This document shows positions 25,901-35,009 of a stretch of DNA of 64,000 nt, one piece after another. Below the pieces are notes generated by a model. It did no database searches. It saw nothing but the letters and a program-made list of their open reading frames with translations, and was not told the DNA's origin. The stretch lies in NCBI GenBank assembly GCA_966250335.1, contig CBINGZ010000019.1, forward strand, positions 1-64,000, given 5' to 3'. Both the position numbers and the translations under genes were made by a program. Each line of letters starts with the position of its first letter. Within the stretch, counting starts at the first letter, position 1. Source of the stretch: OLB7 sp966250335 (lineage in GTDB: Bacteria; Bacteroidota; Ignavibacteria; OLB7).

Positions 25901-27479
25901 ACGAAAGCGCATTCCCCGAGGGGGAAAACTTCGTGACGAAGAGATCGAAGTTGCCGTTGTGCGTTTCGTCGTACGCTCCGGCCGTGACGGGGAAGTCGGT
26001 CGAGCGGGTGACTCCCATCACATAGGCGGCTCCGGAGCCGTCGAGGGCGATACCGTAGGCGTCGTCGGCGAGCGATCCCCCCAGATAGGTGGCGTAGTCG
26101 ATCGACGATCCGGTCGGGTCGAGCTTGACCAGGAAGGCGTCGTTGTCGCCGTTGAACTGCGAGTCGAAGGCGCCGACGGGGGGGAAGTCGCCGGAGAAGT
26201 CGGCGGAGGTGGTGCTTCCCGCGATATATACCGAGCCGTCCGTTCCCACGGCTATGCCGAAGCCTTCGTCCCTGTCGCTTCCCCCCAGGAACGTCGAGAA
26301 GAGGAGGCCGCCGGTCAGGTTGAGCTTCAGCACGCAGGCATCGTATTTCCCGTGGTAGAACCCGTCGAGCGAGCCCGCGGTGATCGGCAGATCGACGGAG
26401 GCGGTTGTGCCGGTCACGCAGACGATGCCGGTCGAGGCCACTGCAATGCTTCGCCCCCAGTCCTCGCCGGAGCCTCCGATGAAGGTCGAGTAGAGGAGTT
26501 GGCGGCCGTCGGCGCTCAGTCTGCTGATGAAGATGTCGTCGTTCTCACGGTAGTTCCTGTCGTAGGCGCCGGGGGTGGTCGGGAAATCGGAGGAGCGGGC
26601 GATGCCGGTGACGTATGCGTTGCCGTTCGCGTCGACATCGATGTCGAGCCCTTCCTCGTCGCCCGGGGACCCGAGGAAGGTGGAGTAGAGAAGGGGATCG
26701 ATCACCAGCGGATATGATGCGATATAATCGCCGAGCGCGAACCGCACGAGGTTCCCCGATCCCACGGAGAAGCTGCATTCCACGGCGCGCTCCTTCCCAT
26801 CGATGATCTGGTAGGCGTAGAGCTTCTTCATCTCCACATCGCCCAGCGATGTGCCGAGGAGCAGATCGCCCTTCCGGTTCACGCTCACCTTCTCCGCGCC
26901 GTCATACTCTATTGCGATACGTTCGGGGTCGGCGCCGGGGGCCACGATCAGGTCGTAGCGGATCGAACCTTCGTCGAAGTAGATCCTGGCGTCGATCCCG
27001 TCGTACAGATTCCTGAGGATCGTCTCTCGATATGTTCGTGCTCCTTCGACCCATCTTCCGGGATCGTTGCCTCGGTAGTAGTTGCGGATTCCCGGGGCCT
27101 TCCTCATCCCCTGTGCATGCGCTTCCCGGCTTGCTCCCGCGAACTTCATGGCGATCACATGTCCACGCCGGCGGGATGCGTCCCGTGGGGATACGTCACG
27201 TTGCTTTATCGCATTGCGATTGGTGAGGATGCCCTTCCTGTTGTCGTTCTCCCTCCGTGAGGCCCCGGCCGGGAAATCCCAGGTGACGCCCGAGTCGGTG
27301 ATCCATGCCCGTGCGCCGCCGATATCTGCCATGAAGCGCGCGCGCCGGTCCCACTGCCCGCGATTTTCCACGAGCGTTTCTTCTCTCTCCGTGGTCAACG
27401 GAGGGCGGTCGAGGGGCTGCGCGGAGGCCGAGGCGATCGAAAGAAGAAGCAGGAAAGCGAGCAGTGGAAGAGTTCTCAT
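22971..27479 (-). CDS. Giant surface protein with SBBP and Ig-like repeats and T9SS sorting domain
   Basis: The 1,502-residue protein starts at the ATG at 27479, directly before a signal peptide (MRTLPLLAFLLLLSIASASA). Residues about 30-265 (ETLVENRGQWDRRARFMADI...) match the N-terminal domain usually paired with SBBP repeats. About seven or eight SBBP beta-propeller repeats follow to about residue 720, each with YSTFLGG, a GxAYVTG strand and SSDFPTTPGAYD. Next are about five Ig-like modules, each with a Cys pair (ICAGEP..., ICAGLT..., ICQGEP...), to about 1190. A beta-sandwich resembling cohesin-like domains (GAVVGIPIILRN...) comes before the sorting domain (VRPNPVAEE, GAYYLLLRT, VERLELRR). 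It is likely a cell-surface or adhesive protein. Confidence 0.85.
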   Translation of the reverse strand: MRTLPLLAFLLLLSIASASAQPLDRPPLTTEREETLVENRGQWDRRARFMADIGGARAWITDSGVTWDFPAGASRRENDNRKGILTNRNAIKQRDVSPRDASRRRGHVIAMKFAGASREAHAQGMRKAPGIRNYYRGNDPGRWVEGARTYRETILRNLYDGIDARIYFDEGSIRYDLIVAPGADPERIAIEYDGAEKVSVNRKGDLLLGTSLGDVEMKKLYAYQIIDGKERAVECSFSVGSGNLVRFALGDYIASYPLVIDPLLYSTFLGSPGDEEGLDIDVDANGNAYVTGIARSSDFPTTPGAYDRNYRENDDIFISRLSADGRQLLYSTFIGGSGEDWGRSIAVASTGIVCVTGTTASVDLPITAGSLDGFYHGKYDACVLKLNLTGGLLFSTFLGGSDRDEGFGIAVGTDGSVYIAGSTTSADFSGDFPPVGAFDSQFNGDNDAFLVKLDPTGSSIDYATYLGGSLADDAYGIALDGSGAAYVMGVTRSTDFPVTAGAYDETHNGNFDLFVTKFSPSGNALSYSTYIGGNDGEGGGAIAVDQAGSAYIVGSTRSANYPTTPGAFDRAHGGEEMAVTKLAVNGGSLSYSTFLGEILPQGFAISVDRNGAACVTGATQSDKFPTTPNGHDQSYNGGGDVIVAKLNPLGSGLLYSSYLGGAGAEIAVGSTLDNTGTIYIAGRTTSSDYPTTTGAYDVTYNSNQDAFVTAIGLCDLAVSVGNDTIICAGEPATLYSRVTGASGPVTYEWSEVSTNKVIGASAGLVISPSQTETYRLKVTAQNCTQTVAMKVTVTQRPAPPTVEPETICAGLTATISAQSAPGATARWFAVPTDGPPLFTGNSYTTPALTATTTYYVDAQADGSQCASTTRTPVTVTVHPRPTLGPQPDVTICQGEPVTLTVDLLPSSNILVRWFTTPTGGVPVAEGKTHPPATLAVSTTFYLEATDITTGCVGASRTTLFVRVVDRPLPPVAPSVAACDGEPVTLKAEQVAGLNYRWYDAASGGNQLGNGAGFIPPPPTGTATFYVESIDAATGCVSASRTEVTVTIGARPTPVISGQSSACEKSLPISYGVPASAGRDYQWTVSANGQIVGGQGTATVNVQWNGSGTSTLSVRETDIASGCFRDTTLEVTVSSSLAPLISTSGSTTLCEGDSVVLDAGPGYVDYLWSNTATTRTITVKTPGIYTVNVSDAGGCKGSSAEVTVTIFPRPAAPTISQRTDTLEATAGSDVVRFRWLLEGVEIPGETDRELITTTKGQYSVIAVNAQGCGSESAPFEHTGFGVASAEVVVEPRDLTGEIGAVVGIPIILRNPVNLGPAKADEFILTVRFDRRLLMPLGSPGTVQGNDRTVSISGRLRPGNDTMAVLPAVALLGELDRTPIDIVDVEWKNAEVETTGSDGTFTVTGFCETGDRRLVRTGSGLKMIVRPNPVAEEAGVQIDLAEDGPTRLTLVSSLGEEVRTLHDGTARHGRLFLPLDLRSLPNGAYYLLLRTPTETVVERLELRR

Positions 27480-27720
27480 GGCTGGTATTCGATCGTACAA
27501 GGTGAGCTCTGGATACCGTGCCGTAAGGTACATTCTATTTCCGCAAATCCACTCCGCGACGCGCCGGGGCGGTAGGCCCCTTCCCTTTCAACACTACATG
27601 GAGGGGGTCGGAAGGACCACGGTGTCGATATCCTCTACGAAGGACAGCCGAAGGCTCCGTGCCGTGACTTCTTATAGGATATGCGGGATGGTTTTTCCGG
27701 AAGAGAGCCGGGATATCGGT

Positions 27721-28428
27721 TCAGGGGAGGGGGGAGCCTCGCTTTCCGAGCGGTTCGATCAGGCCGATCTCAAGATCGACGGGGATGTCGGCCCGTACGG
27801 TCAGACGCGGCCAGAGGTCGACGGGAGGAAGGGCGATGAGGGAATGAGGGAGGGAGATGAGCTGGAGATCGTCGTGAAGGAAGGGGCGTCGGCCGCAGTG
27901 GAGGGCGTGGCAGCGGAGGCGTCCGCCCGGTCGGCAGTCCCGGCGTTTACAGACTCGTCCGATATATTCGCCGCCGGGGTTGCAGAGGAAGATATCGACG
28001 CTTCGATCGATGCTCTCGACGTTGGTCCGGAGTCTGCGCGTTCTGGAGGCGAGGGGAGCAAGGGCCATGTCGTCCGACACGGTCAGAAGCAGGTCGATAT
28101 CCTTCGGATCAGGTTTCGAGGTGGCGAGGGAGCCGATCAGGGAGATCCGTATCAGGCCGTTCATCGGCGGCTCGTTCTCCAGACCGATCAGGCGTCGCAC
28201 GAAGGTGAGTGTCTCGGAGATCAGGCGTCCCCGGATCGGGTTCGTATCCTCCCGGTCGTGTCTGTCGCCTCCGCGGCCGGAGAGGAAGATCACCGCCTGA
28301 AGGTCCGATTCGCTCAGGTCGGGATATCGCATCAGGATATCTCCCATCCTCTCGCCTGCCCGGATCAGCCGGAGGATCTCGGACATCTGAATGCCGTTCT
28401 GTCGCTGCTTCGACTGCCTGCTGTCCAT
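27721..28428 (-). CDS. Nucleotidyltransferase-fold protein with DUF433-like N-terminus
   Basis: The start is taken at the ATG at 28428 (MDSRQSKQRQ), giving 235 residues; an ATG at 28386 (MSEILRL) is an alternative. The middle carries ISLIGSLATSKPDPKDIDLLLTV, the GS-x9-DxD core of pol-beta/MNT nucleotidyltransferases. VDIFLCN would hold the third acidic residue. The first 40 residues (EILRLIRAGERMGDILMRYPDLSESDLQAVI) resemble the C-terminal helical half of DUF433, a DNA-binding domain of antitoxins. The C-terminal region has several Cys and His residues (CKRRDCRPGGRLRCHALHC), possibly metal binding. It could be a substrate-modifying enzyme or part of a toxin-antitoxin-like unit, but no partner gene is evident beside it. 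Confidence 0.55.
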   Translation of the reverse strand: MDSRQSKQRQNGIQMSEILRLIRAGERMGDILMRYPDLSESDLQAVIFLSGRGGDRHDREDTNPIRGRLISETLTFVRRLIGLENEPPMNGLIRISLIGSLATSKPDPKDIDLLLTVSDDMALAPLASRTRRLRTNVESIDRSVDIFLCNPGGEYIGRVCKRRDCRPGGRLRCHALHCGRRPFLHDDLQLISLPHSLIALPPVDLWPRLTVRADIPVDLEIGLIEPLGKRGSPLP

Positions 28429-28608
28429 ACTCTCTGTGGTCCGCTGCGTGTAGAGTGCCGAAGGGCGGGGGGCGTGCCGGCGGTCCGGTCGGGTGTGGCG
28501 CACGGCCGAAGGCCGCGCAACTTAGTGAACTTCGCTCGTATCTTTGCAGCCGGATCGCACGGCGATCCGCGCGCCGATGTCCAGCTTCATTCTCCCAATC
28601 GACACCGC

Positions 28609-29103
28609 ATGCCATCCATGAACGGAGCCGCCGTATCCAGGCAGATCGTCGTCGGACCGAAGACGACGGCAAGGAAGATCGTGAGCGTTTTCATGATGCT
28701 CTTCGGGACCTTCATGCTCATCATCGGGTTCGCCGCCACATTCGCCGCGCCCGGTTCTCCCGGGCAGAGCGAAGCCGAGGCGGCAAGAGACAGGGCGATC
28801 GGGATTCCGATTCTGCTGCTGCTCGGGGCGGCTCCGCTGGGGATCGGGATCATGCTCTTCAGGGGGGCGAAGAAGGTCGATCGCGAGCATGCCACCCGCT
28901 CGATGGAGCAGGCGGTGATCAATGTGGCGGCGGAGAACGGGGGAGTGGTGACTCTGGCGATGGTCATGCACGGCGCCCGCATCTCATCGACCGAGGCGAG
29001 CGCCGTCCTGAACGAACTCTGCCGGCAGGGGATCGCCGAGCCGGACCTGCTGGCGGAAGGGGGAGTGGAGTATCGCTTTACCGGCCTCACCGGACCGATC
29101 TAG
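28609..29103 (+). CDS. Small two-TM protein with winged-helix-like tail
   Basis: The 164-residue frame starts at the ATG at 28609 (a second ATG at 28618 is possible). A TATCTTTG box at 28539-28546 lies about 60 bases upstream. Two hydrophobic segments (VFMMLFGTFMLIIGFAATFAA near residue 30, IPILLLLGAAPLGIGIMLF near 68) precede a cytoplasmic domain. That domain (MEQAVINVAAENGGVVTLAMVM...SSTEASAVLNELCRQGI) looks like a winged helix-turn-helix. It may be a membrane-tethered regulator, but no named family is recognised. The gene is divergent from the nucleotidyltransferase-like gene. Confidence 0.6.
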   Translation: MPSMNGAAVSRQIVVGPKTTARKIVSVFMMLFGTFMLIIGFAATFAAPGSPGQSEAEAARDRAIGIPILLLLGAAPLGIGIMLFRGAKKVDREHATRSMEQAVINVAAENGGVVTLAMVMHGARISSTEASAVLNELCRQGIAEPDLLAEGGVEYRFTGLTGPI

Positions 29104-29134
29104 CGGCATCCGCATCCCTCCCGACGATCGCGAA

Positions 29135-29764
29135 CTACTGCCGGACCGCCACGTCGATCTCTCCTTCCGTCACCGTCACCTTCCCCTTCTGCGCGGCCTG
29201 TGCCTCGGCGGAGAAGGTGAAGGTCGCGGTCAGATGCTTGCCGTCGAAGCTCTTCACATCGACGGTTCCCTCGCCGCCGCCCCCGGTATCCTGCAGCGTG
29301 CTGAAGCTGATCGCGTTCTCCGCGATATACGTGGCGTAGCGTTTGTCGCCGGGGCGTCCGATCTCCACCTTCCCTGCTCCCTTCAGTTCTCCCAGATTGA
29401 TCGTGATCGCCGTGCCGTTGTAGCCGAGCCCGGTCACCGAGACCGAGCCGTCGACGATCGAGGCGCTCACCTGGGTGGCGCTCCAGGGGTGGGAGTTCAC
29501 GGAGGCCTTCAGGATCTGGCCGCTCCGTTCCGCCTCGCTCGGCCGGGCCGAGTCGGCGGAGCTCGGGATCATCCGCATCGGGGAGCCGATGGAATCCGCG
29601 GCGACCGTCGTCGAGGCCTGTTCGGGAGCGTTCGACGGGAGGGCATGTGGGGCCGCCGCGGCCGGCGCGGGGGTATCGGTCGCGGAATCGGTGCGCGGTA
29701 TGACGTCGGCGTCATTCCCGCCGCATCCGATCATCAGGAGGGAGGCAAGAAGGATCATCTTCAT
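29135..29764 (-). CDS. Lipoprotein (DUF6252-like)
   Basis: The 209-residue protein has a lipobox (MKMILLASLLMIGCGG), predicting lipidation at Cys14, then a Pro/Ala/Ser/Thr-rich linker to about residue 75. The C-terminal domain (ASVNSHPWSATQVSASIVDGSVSVTGLG..., later LTATFTFSAEA, VTVTEGEIDVAV) has the pattern of the Bacteroidota DUF6252 family of small beta-rich lipoproteins. Function is unknown. It converges with the two-TM gene (31 bases apart) and is divergent from groES. Confidence 0.6.
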   Translation of the reverse strand: MKMILLASLLMIGCGGNDADVIPRTDSATDTPAPAAAAPHALPSNAPEQASTTVAADSIGSPMRMIPSSADSARPSEAERSGQILKASVNSHPWSATQVSASIVDGSVSVTGLGYNGTAITINLGELKGAGKVEIGRPGDKRYATYIAENAISFSTLQDTGGGGEGTVDVKSFDGKHLTATFTFSAEAQAAQKGKVTVTEGEIDVAVRQ

Positions 29765-29871
29765 TGGTTTTTTCAGGAATTGGACGTTTCAGCTCTTCCG
29801 GAACGGGGGAGGGGATGCTCCGGATCGCCGTGCGCGGGGATGCGATTTAACAAACCATAACCCCTGCGGCC

Positions 29872-29903
29872 TTGACATCGCTCGGCGCCGGCGAGTATAT
29901 TTG
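29872..29903 (+). promoter_or_regulatory. groES-groEL promoter (Bacteroidota type)
   Basis: TTGACA at 29872-29877 and a perfect TATATTTG at 29896-29903 (TTG to TA spacing 21) form the promoter of the chaperonin operon. The CIRCE operator begins 8 bases downstream, over the expected transcription start, so HrcA binding would block initiation. Confidence 0.85.
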
Positions 29904-29910
29904 CGGCCCG

Positions 29911-29937
29911 TTAGCACTCTCAACGGGAGAGTGCTAA
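29911..29937 (+). promoter_or_regulatory. CIRCE operator (HrcA binding site)
   Basis: TTAGCACTC, a 9-base spacer and GAGTGCTAA form a perfect copy of the CIRCE inverted repeat, the operator of the heat-shock repressor HrcA. It lies in the groES leader 55 bases before the start codon. This implies HrcA control of groES-groEL in this organism; the hrcA gene itself is outside the window. Confidence 0.97.
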
Positions 29938-29991
29938 CAGCCAGCAGGAAGATCGCATATCAACACTAACATCGTTACGGAGAATCCCACA

Positions 29992-30279
29992 ATGGAACTT
30001 ACACCGCTTCATGATCGCGTGATTGTAAAGCCGTCGGCAGCCGAGGAGACGACCAAGGGTGGCCTGATCATCCCGGACACGGCCAAGGAGAAGCCGCAGC
30101 GCGGCGAAGTCATCGCGGTCGGTTCCGGTAAGGTCTCCGAGGACGGCAAGACGACCCCGCTCAGCGTGAAGGTCGGCGACAGCGTTCTGTACGGCAAGTA
30201 TTCCGGCACCGAGGTCTCGATCGACAGCGTCGACTACCTGATCATGCGCGAGTCGGACATCTTCGCCATCTACAAGTAA
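29992..30279 (+). CDS. groES: Co-chaperonin GroES
   Basis: The 95-residue protein is the Hsp10 lid of the chaperonin. It has the family start (LTPLHDRVIVKP), the mobile loop (AEETTKGGLIIPDTAKEKP) that contacts GroEL, the GEVIAVGSGK roof segment and the ending YLIMRESDIFAI. Length is exactly that of the family. It is first in a two-gene operon with groEL, 94 bases downstream, under a CIRCE-controlled promoter. Codon use is strongly biased (CGC/CGT for Arg, CCG for Pro), as expected for a highly expressed gene. Confidence 0.98.
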   Translation: MELTPLHDRVIVKPSAAEETTKGGLIIPDTAKEKPQRGEVIAVGSGKVSEDGKTTPLSVKVGDSVLYGKYSGTEVSIDSVDYLIMRESDIFAIYK

Positions 30280-30373
30280 TCGGCGACCTCCCCCTCCGGC
30301 ACACCGGCGGGTGCACGGGCCGAAGCGACGTACAATCCACGAACATATATCAAACAGGAACGTTCAGACAACC

Positions 30374-32005
<1,632 letters not shown>

Positions 32006-32065
32006 GAAGTCGCGCCGCCACCCCTCTTCCGAACGAGGAGGGTGGAAGCGGAAGTCGTCCGACGG

Positions 32066-32105
32066 GAAGGTCATCGCAAGGATGCGGTGACCTTCTCTTT
32101 TTATA
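32066..32105 (+). terminator. Terminator of the groES-groEL operon
   Basis: A 13-bp stem (GAAGGTCATCGCA with TGCGGTGACCTTC, one wobble pair) with a 4-base loop is followed by TCTTTTTAT, 61 bases after the groEL stop. Confidence 0.92.
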
Positions 32106-32169
32106 TGGGTCTATATAGGTCTGCCGTGACTGATGCATATCCCGTCGCGTGGGAACTTGCGATCCTTCC

Positions 32170-32200
32170 TTGCGCCGGGCGCCGCATCTTTCTATCTTCC
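32170..32200 (+). promoter_or_regulatory. Promoter of the BNR-type surface protein gene
   Basis: TTG at 32170-32172, a 20-base spacer and TATCTTCC at 32193-32200 fit the local promoter pattern, 57 bases upstream of the first ATG at 32258. Confidence 0.5.
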
Positions 32201-32257
32201 GCGCCGTCTTCTTTCTAAACTCGCTCAATCTCTCGATCAAATCATATCATGAGGTGA

Positions 32258-33778
32258 ATGATGATGCAATTGCGTCACACAGTGCACTCTCTCCTCTTCG
32301 CGTTTCTCGTTCTCTTCCTTATCTCTTCCGGCCAGGTTCATGCCCAGGGAGACTCCCGCTACAAGAACGCGCCCGCCCTTACCGGGCGCGACGGGAAGGT
32401 CTTCATCGGCATAGCTCGCGGTGTGATCTATAAGTCGAGCACGAGACCGGATGGGGGAATAATGCTTGAGGATTCGCTCCTTCCCGGCGTGCAGCTTCCC
32501 GCCGATCTCCACGGCGTGTGGGATTTCGCCATGCCGAACCAGGAGACTCATCCGAACCTGATCGTCGGTCTGGCCTCGTACGCCGCCAAGGACGATGAGG
32601 GAAATGTCATCGACAGCACCTTCGGCTTCCTGAAGAGCACCGATTTCGGCGAGTCGTGGACCTTGACCAAGCCGGCCGCGTTCGACCGGGAGGCCTTCCG
32701 CGTCACCAACAACTTCTGGCTCGTCGGCCTTACCCGCATGACCTGGCTTCCCGATGCCCAGCACGGCTGGATCTTCGGCAAGGGAGGGATCGTGCGGACG
32801 ACGGACGGCGGAGATACATGGGCGGTAGCCGATACGACGCCGGCCTATGTGCCGGGGGGACAGGACAACGCCGAGTCGGGAAAAATCGGGATCTGGGGGC
32901 TTGGGTTCAAGAATGCCCTCGAAGGGGTTGCCGCCCGTGGAACGCCCTCCGGCATGGCTCTGGTCAAGACGACGGACGGCGGGGTAACCTGGGCTGAAGC
33001 GATCAGCGGCGGACCGACCAACCGCAGAGTCACGCAGATCGACTGGATGGGACTGACCTACCGCGCCTTCACGTTCGACCGCAACAAGCTGAACGGCGAG
33101 GCGAGCGAACGGATGTACTTCTCCGAGGATGGGCGAACCTGGTCGGTTGCCACCAATCAGGTCGCGCTGCGGGAGCAGACCCACATGAACGAGGTCCTCT
33201 GGGCCGGACACAACCAGGCGTTCCTGATCCTGCGCAGCGGCGAGATCTGGAAATCGGTGAAGCCTTTCCCGCCGCCGCCTCCCTCGACCGATCAGCGCGC
33301 GACCTGGACCAACATCCAGCAGGCCGACTCCTCCCCGACCGGATATCCGGTTCCCTATCAGGTTGGCTGGGGACAGAGGTCGATCCTGATCAAGGATCAG
33401 TCGGGACGTGACGTGATCGTCCATGCCAGCACGATCAGCAACCGCGGCGATATCTATCGGCTCTACCAGTGGCTGGTCGAGATCTCGGCATCGGCTCCGG
33501 GGAGCGGGAACGTGCAGGCGGGGATGAACGTGACCGCGTTCCCCAACCCCGCGTCGACGACCGCCGATATCCGTATCGATCTCAACCGTGGCGGGAACGT
33601 GAGTCTCTCCGTGGTGAATCTTCTCGGTGTGGAGGTTCTGCGTCACGATGCGGGACGTCTGGAGACGGGACGTCACGACGTGGCGATCGATCTCGGTGCG
33701 ATCCCGAGCGGAAGCTACAGGGTGATCGCGACCTGCGGCGACGAGACCCGCACGACGTCGCTCGTGGTAAACCGCTGA
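32258..33778 (+). CDS. Secreted BNR/Asp-box repeat protein with T9SS sorting domain
   Basis: The 506-residue protein has three consecutive Met codons at the start; a GAGGTGA just before them would best serve the third. A signal peptide (LLFAFLVLFLISSGQVHAQ) follows. The body contains at least four Asp-box (BNR) turns: STDFGESWT, TTDGGDTWA, TTDGGVTWA and SEDGRTWS. These mark a beta-propeller as in sialidases and Ycf48-like proteins, but no sialidase catalytic motifs (FRIP) are seen. From about residue 420 a T9SS sorting domain (AFPNPASTTADIRIDL, VVNLLGVEVL, GSYRVIATCGDE, TSLVVNR) predicts export to the cell surface. It is probably a binding protein. Confidence 0.8.
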   Translation: MMMQLRHTVHSLLFAFLVLFLISSGQVHAQGDSRYKNAPALTGRDGKVFIGIARGVIYKSSTRPDGGIMLEDSLLPGVQLPADLHGVWDFAMPNQETHPNLIVGLASYAAKDDEGNVIDSTFGFLKSTDFGESWTLTKPAAFDREAFRVTNNFWLVGLTRMTWLPDAQHGWIFGKGGIVRTTDGGDTWAVADTTPAYVPGGQDNAESGKIGIWGLGFKNALEGVAARGTPSGMALVKTTDGGVTWAEAISGGPTNRRVTQIDWMGLTYRAFTFDRNKLNGEASERMYFSEDGRTWSVATNQVALREQTHMNEVLWAGHNQAFLILRSGEIWKSVKPFPPPPPSTDQRATWTNIQQADSSPTGYPVPYQVGWGQRSILIKDQSGRDVIVHASTISNRGDIYRLYQWLVEISASAPGSGNVQAGMNVTAFPNPASTTADIRIDLNRGGNVSLSVVNLLGVEVLRHDAGRLETGRHDVAIDLGAIPSGSYRVIATCGDETRTTSLVVNR

Positions 33779-33838
33779 TCGGCGCTATCGATTCGGGAAG
33801 AATATCCGTTATTGTCCTTGATGTATGATCAGGGAGTT

Positions 33839-33888
33839 TCAGGGGGTCAGAGAGGAGCGATGTCCGGCGCTCTCTTCTGACCCCCTGA
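33839..33888. terminator. Long hairpin between the BNR gene and purE
   Basis: A perfect 13-bp outer stem (TCAGGGGGTCAGA with TCTGACCCCCTGA) encloses a further partly paired stem (AGAGGAGCG with CGCTCTCT). No T tract follows. It lies 60 bases after the BNR gene and just before the purE promoter, and probably ends the upstream transcript. Confidence 0.6.
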
Positions 33889-33892
33889 TCTA

Positions 33893-33922
33893 TTGCTGCT
33901 CCGGACCGAATCTCTATATTCG
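33893..33922 (+). promoter_or_regulatory. purE promoter (Bacteroidota type)
   Basis: TTG at 33893-33895, a 19-base spacer and TATATTCG at 33915-33922. The expected transcript leader is about 35 bases before the purE ATG. Confidence 0.65.
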
Positions 33923-33961
33923 GGCCGTTTTGCCCTTGCCGGGAGTTTCAGAAAGGTCTCT

Positions 33962-34483
33962 ATGAGCACAAATTCGGGGGAATCGACCCCTCTTGTCGGA
34001 ATCATCATGGGGAGCAGCTCGGATCTGCCGACGATGCGTCCGGCGGCCGAGGTTCTCGATGAATTCGGCGTTCCGTACGAAATGCGGGTGGTTTCCGCCC
34101 ATCGAACGCCGGACGATATGGCCGAATACGGCCGGACCGCGCATTCCCGCGGCATCAGGGTGATCATCGCGGGGGCCGGGGGGGCGGCTCATCTCCCCGG
34201 CATGGTGGCGTCGCATTCGCCCCTTCCGGTGATCGGGGTGCCGGTGAAATCCTCATCGCTGAGCGGTCTCGATTCGCTTCTCTCCATCGTCCAGATGCCG
34301 AAGGGGGTCCCTGTAGCGACCGTGGCGATCGACGGGGGGAGAAATGCGGGGCTTCTGGCGGTTCAGATGCTCGGTGTGAACGATGGCACGCTTGTTGAGA
34401 AGATGATACTGTACAAGCGTCGAATCGCGGATGAGTCGCGATTTCAGAACAGAGAGATCGAGCGTGACGAGGCGTCACGGTAA
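33962..34483 (+). CDS. purE: N5-carboxyaminoimidazole ribonucleotide mutase (PurE, class I)
   Basis: The 173-residue protein starts at the ATG at 33962. It converts N5-CAIR to CAIR in purine synthesis. Motifs: GIIMGSSSDLPTM (phosphate binding), VVSAHRTPDDM with the catalytic His, and IAGAGGAAHLPGM with VIGVPV. The SAHRTP form and length are those of bacterial class I PurE, which works with PurK rather than on free CO2. No purK gene adjoins it, although the two are often paired. The last 20 residues are charged and extend slightly beyond the core fold. It has its own promoter. Confidence 0.95.
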   Translation: MSTNSGESTPLVGIIMGSSSDLPTMRPAAEVLDEFGVPYEMRVVSAHRTPDDMAEYGRTAHSRGIRVIIAGAGGAAHLPGMVASHSPLPVIGVPVKSSSLSGLDSLLSIVQMPKGVPVATVAIDGGRNAGLLAVQMLGVNDGTLVEKMILYKRRIADESRFQNREIERDEASR

Positions 34484-34725
34484 GTGATGCGCCTTCACAC
34501 GGTCGATCGGTCCCAATCGTGTTCTTTCGTAAAAAGAGGGAGCCCGATCTGTGGCACCTTGATTGCTTTGCAGTCCCAGGGACGTGTTGCGTCCTGTCGG
34601 ACCGTGAACGGCCGGAGAGTCGGCCGAACGAAAAACGTTCTTTGAAAGGGAAACAGGGTCGGAGAGGGCTGCGAATTGGCAACGAATGGGGGCAATTGTG
34701 TGGAAAACGATTGCACAGAAGAAGA
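34484..34725. other. Intergenic region between purE and the tRNA-Arg promoter
   Basis: No gene is seen. Several short palindromes occur (for example GTCCCAGGGAC near 34576), but no terminator with a T tract. Minus-strand reading frames through this stretch continue across the tRNA and are not credible. Confidence 0.4.
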
Positions 34726-34756
34726 TTGCAGGAGTGACCAAAGCGGGGTATATTTG
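34726..34756 (+). promoter_or_regulatory. tRNA-Arg promoter (Bacteroidota type)
   Basis: TTG at 34726-34728, a 20-base spacer and a perfect TATATTTG at 34749-34756, 87 bases upstream of tRNA-Arg. Confidence 0.75.
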
Positions 34757-34843
34757 CCAACCTTTTTCCTGCGGCAGGGTATATCGGCGGAGCTTGCTCG
34801 AAACGTAAGGAGCCGCTGAGGGATACCTCGCAGTGAAACAAAC

Positions 34844-34916
34844 GCGCCCGTGGCTCAATGGATAGAGCATCAGATTCCGGTTCTGAGGGTTGGGGGTTCG
34901 AGTCCCTCCGGGCGCG
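34844..34916 (+). tRNA. tRNA-Arg (anticodon CCG)
   Basis: Acceptor arms GCGCCCG (34844-34850) and CGGGCGC (34909-34915) pair fully. The D-arm is GCTCAATGGATAGAGC. The anticodon stem TCAGA/TCTGA encloses TTCCGGT, giving CCG at 34877-34879. The T-arm contains GGTTCGAGTCC. Discriminator G73; CCA is not encoded. It reads CGG codons. No terminator separates it from the TPR gene 93 bases on, so the two may share a transcript. Confidence 0.95.
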
Positions 34917-35009
34917 CTTCTTCTTTCCTCCACTGAATCACCCTGTTTCCTTCGTGCGCGATCGTCGTGCACGGACAAGCATACCTGTACCAGATAGACC
35001 GATAGATTA

